Source of the DNA: Deltaproteobacteria bacterium
GTDB taxonomy: Bacteria > Desulfobacterota_E > Deferrimicrobia > Deferrimicrobiales > Deferrimicrobiaceae
DNA length: 11,341 bases
Direction of reading: 5' to 3'
Assembly: GCA_023489025.1 (NCBI GenBank)
Contig: JAMDCN010000061.1
Span: 1-11,341 of the forward strand
Shown piece by piece: positions 6,906 through 11,341 of this stretch (positions are counted from its first letter, which is position 1; every line of letters starts with the position of its first letter). The notes under the pieces were generated by a model. It was not told where the DNA came from. It ran no database searches and saw only the letters and a program-made list of their open reading frames with translations. The position numbers and the translations under genes are program-made.

Positions 6906-7139
6906 TCACGGAGTCGGGTTTTTCATAATGCTGAATACGAAAGCTGCGATTGCTACGATAATCGCGCACACCGAGACCCAAAAAGCTCGACGAGACCTCG
7001 ATAAAGTATCCTTCACTCGGGCATCTCGTCTCGCATTAAGGGCATCCTCCCGCTCACGTTCCTTGCCTCTTAGCCATTCTTGCGCGGAGGTGTATTTTTC
7101 ACTTCCAGTGCGACCAATACTTCCATTCAGGAGGCGCAT
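6906..7139 (-). CDS. Small single-pass membrane protein, unknown function, possibly 5'-truncated
   Basis: From ATG 7139-7137 the product has 77 residues. The N-terminal half is hydrophilic and strongly charged (EWLRGKEREREDALNARRDA), which suggests a helix or short coiled coil. This is followed by RRAFWVSVCAIIVAIAAFVF, a single C-terminal membrane helix with positive charges on its N-terminal side, and a short tail ending NPTP. This tail-anchored layout with a WLxxKExER and ARRDAR pattern resembles small uncharacterised proteins I have seen in diverse bacteria, often near mobile DNA; no function is known to me. The frame extends upstream to 7190, and GEDEVR just before the Met looks native, while the codons beyond it belong to the truncated oxidoreductase. 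The original start may therefore have been lost at the junction. Base composition is clearly less GC-rich than its neighbours. Confidence 0.5.
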   Translation of the reverse strand: MRLLNGSIGRTGSEKYTSAQEWLRGKEREREDALNARRDARVKDTLSRSRRAFWVSVCAIIVAIAAFVFSIMKNPTP

Positions 7140-7152
7140 CCTGACTTCGTCT

Positions 7153-7560
7153 TCACCAAGTGTCCCGCAGCGCGTGAAGGGATGTTTCATAGGTGAACAG
7201 GAACGCGGCGCCGGTTTTGAAGTCCATCCCCGCGGGCAGCGGCGTCACCCTTCCGGCGTCCACCGCGCACTCTTCGGCGAAACCGCCCCAGCCGGCGATG
7301 GCGCTGACCCTGTCGCCCGCCCGGAAGCCCCGCACATCCGTTCCAACCTCGGCGATCACTCTCGCGATTTCGGTGCCGGGCGAAAAGGGCAGCGGCGGCT
7401 TCACCTGGTAAAGGCCCTGCGCCATCAAGGCATCGGGGAAGTTGAGCGATGCGGCCTTTACATCGATCAGCACCTGGTTGGAACCTGGACGCGGGGATTC
7501 GATCTCCCGTATCGCAAGATGTTCCAGTGGACCGAAGGCGGTGCACAGGAGCGCTTTCAT
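7153..7560 (-). pseudogene. NADPH:quinone oxidoreductase / zinc-type alcohol dehydrogenase family, C-terminally truncated
   Basis: The 135 residues begin MKALLCTAFGPLEHLAIREI, typical of quinone oxidoreductases of the medium-chain dehydrogenase family, and continue with VLIDVKAASLNFPDALMAQG, PFSPGTEIARVIAEVG, GDRVSAIAGWGGFAEE and FLFTYETSLHALRD. The GroES-like catalytic domain is present, without the zinc-binding cysteine pattern, as expected for the quinone reductase branch. The sequence breaks off at ALRDTW and a TGA, just where homologs continue with RAGLKPGE and the NAD(P)-binding Rossmann domain. About 190 of the usual 325 residues, including the nucleotide-binding glycine motif, are missing, so no activity is expected. 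The breakpoint, near 7160-7165, abuts the small membrane ORF, so a deletion or insertion fused unrelated sequences here. Confidence 0.85.
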
Positions 7561-7613
7561 GCATTTCTCACGAGGTCACCATTGCCGATCGATCGCCATC
7601 ATCCGTTCCAACT

Positions 7614-7634
7614 TACCATGCGAGCCGCTTGGTA
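7614..7634. other. Short hairpin between the oxidoreductase remnant and the FecR-like gene
   Basis: TACCA-T-GCG-AGC-CGC-T-TGGTA can fold as a 5-bp plus 3-bp stem with one T/T mismatch and a 3-base loop. No T-run follows on either strand, so it is not a standard intrinsic terminator. The rest of the 138-base gap 7561-7698 shows nothing else recognisable. Confidence 0.3.
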
Positions 7635-7698
7635 GCGAAATGCCCAAAGGGGCGGAGCCGTGGATGGGCGGAAGCTCAGGCGGGCGAGCGGTGGGAAA

Positions 7699-9321
7699 TC
7701 AGCGGCCGCCGCCCGAGCCCCGGAACCCTCCACCGAACCCGCGGGATTCACCGCCACCAAAGCCTCGCGAGGAACCCCCGCCGACATACCCCCGGGGGGT
7801 GCCGCCGCTGCCATATCCACGAGGAGAACTGCCGCTGCCATACCCACGAGGAGAACCGCCGATGCCATACCCACGAGGAGAACCGCCGCCGGGCCGCGAT
7901 ACCGGTACACGCGCCATGGAGGAGCGCACGGGTCCGCTGTAGCGACCGTAACTCCTGGAAGCCCTTTCACCGGCAAGAGCAGGGGTACGCGTGCTCCCCT
8001 GCCGCATCGGCTGCGTAACCGTCCCATAGTTCCCCTGCCTGCCACGGACAGCGCCGCCGTCACGGGACCGGGAGACGGACGATCCTCCGAGGCGAAGGTC
8101 CTTGCGCGGCATTCCCGACCTCATGCCGTTCATCGCGCCCCGGGAACTTCCGCCGCGTCCTTCCCACGCCACCGGTCGGCCTCCATCGCGACGGACCATG
8201 ACCGAGCCGCGCTCGACCGGTCGGTTCCAACGGGCGAGGCGGGAATCGCCGCGAGAAAAAGCACCGGATCGAGAAGCGATCTCCCCCGGCCTCGCGGGAA
8301 CCCATCGAACGAAGCCTCCCCTGCCGACAAAGCGCACGTTTCCCGGGAAGAACCGGGCATGGTGACCGATGAACACGGACCTTCCGAAGAAGAAATCAAA
8401 GGATACGAAGGAGTGGAAGGGAGACCAGACCCACCCGAAAACGGGCGACGGCCACCACCAGCCGGTATGGTACGGCCACCATCCCCATGGCTCATAGCCT
8501 ACCCACGTCCAACCGTACGGCGAGACCCAAGCCCACCGCCCGTAATAATACGGCTCCCAGCCGTCGTCCACATACGGCCGCCACACGTACCCGTACTCGG
8601 GAGTCGAGACCCACTCGCCATATTCCCGCAACTCGCCGGCCACCTCCCGAGGAACCTCCGCCTGCTCCTCCGCCTTGGTCAACGGCTCTTCCGGGGCCAT
8701 CTCCGGGGCAGGTGATTCGGCGGGCTTTTCGGCACGGCCGACACGGATATCCTTTCCGATGGACGCTTCCTCACCGGCCTTCACCCCGATGGGAGGACCT
8801 TTCTCGGCGATCACGCTCCCTTCCCCCGCGCGCACAAGGAACGTCGTCGTTCCGCGATCGGTGGATATCGCGTATCGACCCGGAGCGTCCACCCGGACCT
8901 CCCGGTTTCCCGGAACCTTCACACGGACGGGGGCAAAATCCTCTTTCGGCAGCGAGAGGTCAGCCTTCCCGCTTCGAAGCCGGTAGGATACCGCCTTATC
9001 CCCCAATTGCCGGAGGTCCACTTCGGATCCGCCCCGGAGAACCAGGGATTGGCTCCCGCGGAACTGGATCTCCGCCTCGGACCCATCCGGGACGCTGATC
9101 CGGGACCGCTCCGACAATGTGTAGTTGGTGCTGGCTTCCTCCCACTGGCCGGAATCCCCCGATCGGACCCAGGCGGTCCCCTTCCCGATCTTGAGGCGGG
9201 CAACCGCCGTGGATGGAATGCCGCCATCACCCTGGTCGCCCTCGACCGCCCGGGCAGGTACCGTAAGGATGGAGAGTACGACGGCAATCGTCCCTATCGC
9301 GACGCAACGTTTTATTTTCAT
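7699..9321 (-). CDS. Secreted FecR-domain protein with Trp-rich DUF6600-like domain and Gly/Arg-rich tail (paralog 1)
   Basis: The start is ATG 9321-9319, chosen because AAGGAGG stands just upstream; an earlier ATG at 9396 lacks such a site. The product has 540 residues. A signal peptide (KIKR, hydrophobic 8-22, cut after VPARA) directs export. Residues about 37-190 form a FecR-like beta domain: VARLKIGKGTAWVRSGDSG, ISVPDGSEAEIQF, YRLRSGKADLSLP, APVRVKVPG, VKAGEEASIG. After a Pro/Glu linker comes the aromatic block at about 230-305 (WVSTPEYGYVWRPYVDDGW, GRWAWVSPYGWTWVGYEPWG, FGWVWSPF), resembling DUF6600. The tail (about 380-540) is Gly/Ser/Arg-rich with 9-residue SPRGYG repeats. In FecR systems such domains signal to a sigma factor, but here there is no transmembrane anchor, sigma factor or receptor gene nearby, so an envelope or extracellular structural role is more likely. 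The specific function is unknown. Confidence 0.85.
   Translation of the reverse strand: MKIKRCVAIGTIAVVLSILTVPARAVEGDQGDGGIPSTAVARLKIGKGTAWVRSGDSGQWEEASTNYTLSERSRISVPDGSEAEIQFRGSQSLVLRGGSEVDLRQLGDKAVSYRLRSGKADLSLPKEDFAPVRVKVPGNREVRVDAPGRYAISTDRGTTTFLVRAGEGSVIAEKGPPIGVKAGEEASIGKDIRVGRAEKPAESPAPEMAPEEPLTKAEEQAEVPREVAGELREYGEWVSTPEYGYVWRPYVDDGWEPYYYGRWAWVSPYGWTWVGYEPWGWWPYHTGWWWPSPVFGWVWSPFHSFVSFDFFFGRSVFIGHHARFFPGNVRFVGRGGFVRWVPARPGEIASRSGAFSRGDSRLARWNRPVERGSVMVRRDGGRPVAWEGRGGSSRGAMNGMRSGMPRKDLRLGGSSVSRSRDGGAVRGRQGNYGTVTQPMRQGSTRTPALAGERASRSYGRYSGPVRSSMARVPVSRPGGGSPRGYGIGGSPRGYGSGSSPRGYGSGGTPRGYVGGGSSRGFGGGESRGFGGGFRGSGGGR
7781..7888. repeat. Four 27-bp tandem repeats in the tail of the FecR-like gene
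   Basis: Units start at 7781 (diverged), 7808, 7835 and 7862. The last three are nearly identical, with only a few changes; the core is CCACGAGGAGAAC. Each encodes nine residues around (S/T)PRGYG, with further degenerate copies ending SSRGFGGG and ESRGFGGG downstream in the protein. The near identity of the DNA, not just of the peptide, points to recent expansion by slippage or recombination. Confidence 0.85.
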
Positions 9322-9326
9322 CGAAT

Positions 9327-9355
9327 CCCCCTCCTTTGCCTGGGGGCGTTTTTTT
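9327..9355. terminator. C5/G5 hairpin with T7: possible plus-strand terminator and minus-strand RBS-hiding stem
   Basis: On the plus strand CCCCC (9327-9331), a 10-base loop, GGGGG (9342-9346), then CG and seven T form an intrinsic-terminator-like element, though no plus-strand gene precedes it. On the minus strand the same stem involves the GGAGGGGG Shine-Dalgarno six or so bases before the ATG of the downstream FecR-like gene, so the leader could fold to mask it. Which strand matters is unknown; five G-C pairs with a 10-base loop is modest. Confidence 0.4.
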
Positions 9356-9417
9356 CCATTAAATATTTGACGCTTTCCCTCCACGGAAATATTCATACCC
9401 CGTCGATTTGGCGCCCG

Positions 9418-10923
9418 CTACCGGATACGGCCGCCGCCCCAGCCACCTCCGTCCCCACGCCCGCCGCCGTCCCTCATGTCCTGCCACCTCCCGGCGGGAG
9501 CCCTGTCCGTCCCGACCACCCCACGTCCCCGCTCCGGTACCTCCGGTACGACCGCCGGGCGCCCCTCTCCGGGCGATACGTTCGGGTACACGCGTACTTC
9601 GGGTCTGGCCGGCGTGGTTTCCCTCGGTACCGCGCGTGGCGTTTCCACGGTCCTGCCGCCGGCGGGAAACCGGTTCTTCAGCTCCGGCCGCACCGGGCGC
9701 GTGTCCGGCCGGAGTTCCCCGGCGGGCCGCGTCGACAGGACGGCCGATTGCCGCTCGGCACGTACGATCGCCACGTCACGCCAGATGTGACGCTTGTCCC
9801 CCGATCGCACGAAGACGCGGCCACCCTCCAGCGGACGGTTCCACTGCGAGAGACGAGCGTCTCCGCGCCGGAACTCCACCGGTCGGAACCGTTCCCCCGG
9901 CCGCAACGGGATCCATCGGACGCTCCGACCCTCGGGGATGAACCGTACCGTCGAGGGGAGGAAGAAAACGTTGTGGTGGAAATGATGGAACGGCCCGAAG
10001 AAGAAGTTGACGGAAACGAAAGCGTCAAAAGGAGTCCAGACCCATCCGAACGCGGGGTCGTCCACCCAGTAGCCACACCGATACGGATACCACCCCCACG
10101 GCTCGTTGGAAACCCATGTCCACCCGTAGGGGGAGATCCACACCCACCTGCCATAAACGTACGGGGACCAACCCGTGGCAACATGGGGGCGCCACACGTA
10201 GCCGTACGCGGGAGCGTACACCCAGTCTCCGTATTCCCGAAGCTCTTCAACCACCGGCGGCGGGGCGTTGACCTGCCGCTCCGCGTCCGACGGGGGAGGA
10301 GGAGAGGCGTAATCATCCCCGCCTCCTTCGTACTTGCCGATCGAAACCCCGCGACCGATCGTCGCCTCTTCGCCTTTGGCCACGCGGAATTCGCCGTCCT
10401 CCTGCGTGACGATCGCCTTGCCGCCGCGCACCACCAACCGGGTTTCGTCGTCGTCCGTCACGGTGAGCCAGTACCTGCCGGGCTCGAGGAACCGCACACC
10501 GCTTCCCCCCGGGACCCGGACGCTCACCGGCGCGAAGTCGTCCGCCGGCAGGTCGAACCGGATCTCCCCCGATCGCAGCCGGAAGGAGCAATTCCCCTCC
10601 AGGAGGTCCCGGATCTCCATGTCCGTCCCGGAACTCAGGAGAACGAACAGCCCGCCGTGGAACTGCAGTTCCGCCTCCGACCCTTCAGGGATGCTGACGC
10701 GACTGCGCGGCGGAAGCGGGCTGTTGGTTGGATACTCCTCCCAATCCTCCCCGTCCGATGTGCGGACCCAGGCCGACCCGTCCGACACCCTGATCCTGGC
10801 GACGGAGTAGGCTGGAATCTCCGCGGCCTCGACGTCCCTGCGATCTTCCGCCATAGCGGGCATCGCCGAGGCGCAGGCGAGGACACCGACCGAGGCCGGA
10901 ATGAACCAGGCAGCGCGCTTCAT
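9418..10923 (-). CDS. Secreted FecR-domain protein with Trp-rich DUF6600-like domain (paralog 2)
   Basis: Start ATG 10923-10921 has GGGAGGG seven bases upstream; the in-frame ATG at 10971 has no good site and only delays the signal peptide. The product has 501 residues. The signal peptide (KRAAWF, hydrophobic 5-20) may be cut after AMPAMA; VLAC at 13-16 is a possible but imperfect lipobox. Residues about 37-195 are FecR-like: SVARIRVSDGSAWVRTSDG, SIPEGSEAELQF, FRLRSGEIRFDLP, APVSVRVPG, VAKGEEATIG. At about 229-299 lies the aromatic DUF6600-like block (DWVYAPAYGYVWRPHV, GRWVWISPYGWTWVSNEPWG, FGWVWTPFDAF). FFFGPFHHFHHNVFF (307-321) carries a His/Phe cluster. The tail is Arg/Pro-rich, ending in a glycine run. 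It shares domain order and many identities with the neighbour 96 bases downstream, so the pair arose by tandem duplication; their tails have diverged. The function is unknown. Confidence 0.85.
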   Translation of the reverse strand: MKRAAWFIPASVGVLACASAMPAMAEDRRDVEAAEIPAYSVARIRVSDGSAWVRTSDGEDWEEYPTNSPLPPRSRVSIPEGSEAELQFHGGLFVLLSSGTDMEIRDLLEGNCSFRLRSGEIRFDLPADDFAPVSVRVPGGSGVRFLEPGRYWLTVTDDDETRLVVRGGKAIVTQEDGEFRVAKGEEATIGRGVSIGKYEGGGDDYASPPPPSDAERQVNAPPPVVEELREYGDWVYAPAYGYVWRPHVATGWSPYVYGRWVWISPYGWTWVSNEPWGWYPYRCGYWVDDPAFGWVWTPFDAFVSVNFFFGPFHHFHHNVFFLPSTVRFIPEGRSVRWIPLRPGERFRPVEFRRGDARLSQWNRPLEGGRVFVRSGDKRHIWRDVAIVRAERQSAVLSTRPAGELRPDTRPVRPELKNRFPAGGRTVETPRAVPRETTPARPEVRVYPNVSPGEGRPAVVPEVPERGRGVVGTDRAPAGRWQDMRDGGGRGDGGGWGGGRIR

Positions 10924-11001
10924 GGCGAACCCTCCCGATGCATGACCATTAGACGAGTCCGCAAGGGACATCTATTCACCCAGGGAGGCGGAATGCGGGC
11001 A

Positions 11002-11235
11002 TCACCTATTCGCCGGAAACCGCCGATTGACTTCGGAATAAGTGATGGACGATTCCGACATCAGCTTGTACGTTCCCGTTTCCATCAGTTCTTTCGCGAT
11101 TTTTCTCAATAAACCAAGCGTTGCTCTCATCGGTCCGGGACCGACGCTGACGCGCGCAACACCCATATCCTGGAGTTCAGGTATGGGCGGGGTTGCCGCA
11201 CTTGCAAAAATGTTTATTGACGCCCCTGCAAGAAG
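11002..11235 (-). pseudogene. Isocitrate lyase/PEP mutase family protein, C-terminal remnant
   Basis: Translation gives 77 residues ending at TGA 11004-11002. The sequence matches the C-terminus of the isocitrate lyase/phosphoenolpyruvate mutase superfamily (about 280 residues): INIFASAATPPIPELQDMGV, ARVSVGPGPMRATLGLLRKI, AKELMETGTYK and a final SSITYSEVNRRF. These enzymes make or break C-C or C-P bonds next to carboxylates, but the catalytic (KKCS/G-type and Asp/metal) regions are absent, so no activity is expected. It has no start codon or ribosome site and directly follows an in-frame TGA at 11238-11236. Codons such as ATA, TTA, AGA and AAA are commoner than in the GC-rich neighbours, which suggests a foreign origin. 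The 78 bases between its stop and the FecR-like gene show only that gene's ribosome site. Confidence 0.8.
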
Positions 11236-11341
11236 TCACGCTGCCTGTTGAAGGACGAAGTCATCCTCGTGGAGGCTTCGCGTGTTGAACCTGATGAACC
11301 GGTTGGTCCATTCGACCAGAATCGATTCGAAGGCCGCATGA
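11236..11341 (-). CDS. C-terminal end of an unrecognised ORF entering from the right edge
   Basis: The frame is open from the window edge to TGA at 11238-11236 and gives about 34 residues, including ESILVEWTNRFIRFN and a final DDFVLQQAA. I do not recognise a family; the aromatic and acidic pattern could belong to a transposase or an enzyme C-terminus. It is in the same frame as the PEP mutase-like remnant that follows its stop, so the two look joined by a rearrangement. It is too short to name. Confidence 0.4.
   Translation of the reverse strand, partial: HAAFESILVEWTNRFIRFNTRSLHEDDFVLQQAA

Noticed and set aside
7781..7888. CRISPR-like array
   Set aside because: The repeats are contiguous without spacers and encode an in-frame 9-residue repeat.
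7699..10923. FecR as part of an iron-uptake FecIRA system
   Set aside because: No FecI-type sigma factor, no TonB-dependent receptor, and the proteins have N-terminal signal peptides rather than the cytoplasmic anti-sigma region.
9007..11112. 701-codon open frame on the plus strand
   Set aside because: Antisense to the FecR-like paralogs, low complexity, no ribosome site or recognisable domain.

Overview
The window is GC-rich, densely packed bacterial DNA with nearly every gene on the minus strand, so it reads right to left. Signal peptides, periplasmic-binding-protein transport and FecR-like envelope proteins point to a Gram-negative. The mix of a Liv-type transporter, 5-oxoprolinase and tryptophan-rich FecR/DUF6600-like proteins would fit a deltaproteobacterial (Desulfobacterota-like) genome, but that placement is a guess from gene content; no marker gene is present.

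Left part (1-5682): one compact operon, pxpB-pxpC-pxpA-livK-livH-livM-livG(partial). The first three genes encode the ATP-dependent 5-oxoprolinase, which opens 5-oxo-L-proline (pyroglutamate) to glutamate. The next four encode a branched-chain/hydrophobic amino acid type ABC importer: binding protein, two permeases and the first codons of an ATPase. Junctions are tight (4-base stop/start overlaps, 0-40 nt gaps), so uptake and hydrolysis are probably co-expressed, and the importer may carry 5-oxoproline or a related amide. A clear -10 box (TATAAT) lies just before pxpB and rules out the first ATG as its start. livM carries one extra base in a seven-C run, which throws it into the livG frame.

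Middle part (about 5750-7560): a scrap zone. It holds an internally deleted IS1380-type transposase with its own promoter, a small AT-richer membrane-protein ORF, and a quinone-oxidoreductase gene cut off after about 130 residues exactly where the small ORF begins. This is a region of insertion, deletion and illegitimate joining.

Right part (7699-10923): two tandem paralogous secreted proteins of about 500-540 residues. Each has a signal peptide, a FecR-like beta domain, a strikingly Trp/Tyr/Gly-rich DUF6600-like domain and a diverged low-complexity tail. No sigma factor or TonB receptor accompanies them, so a structural or envelope role is more likely than FecR-type signalling. Between them is a C5/G5 hairpin that could hide the ribosome binding site of the second gene on one strand and act as a terminator on the other.

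Right edge (11002-11341): the C-terminal remnant of an isocitrate lyase/PEP mutase family protein with AT-richer codons, directly joined in frame to the last codons of an unrecognised ORF that enters from outside the window.

No tRNA, rRNA or CRISPR array was seen. The very long plus-strand open frames are antisense shadows of these GC-rich genes. No gap between annotated features exceeds about 160 bases.
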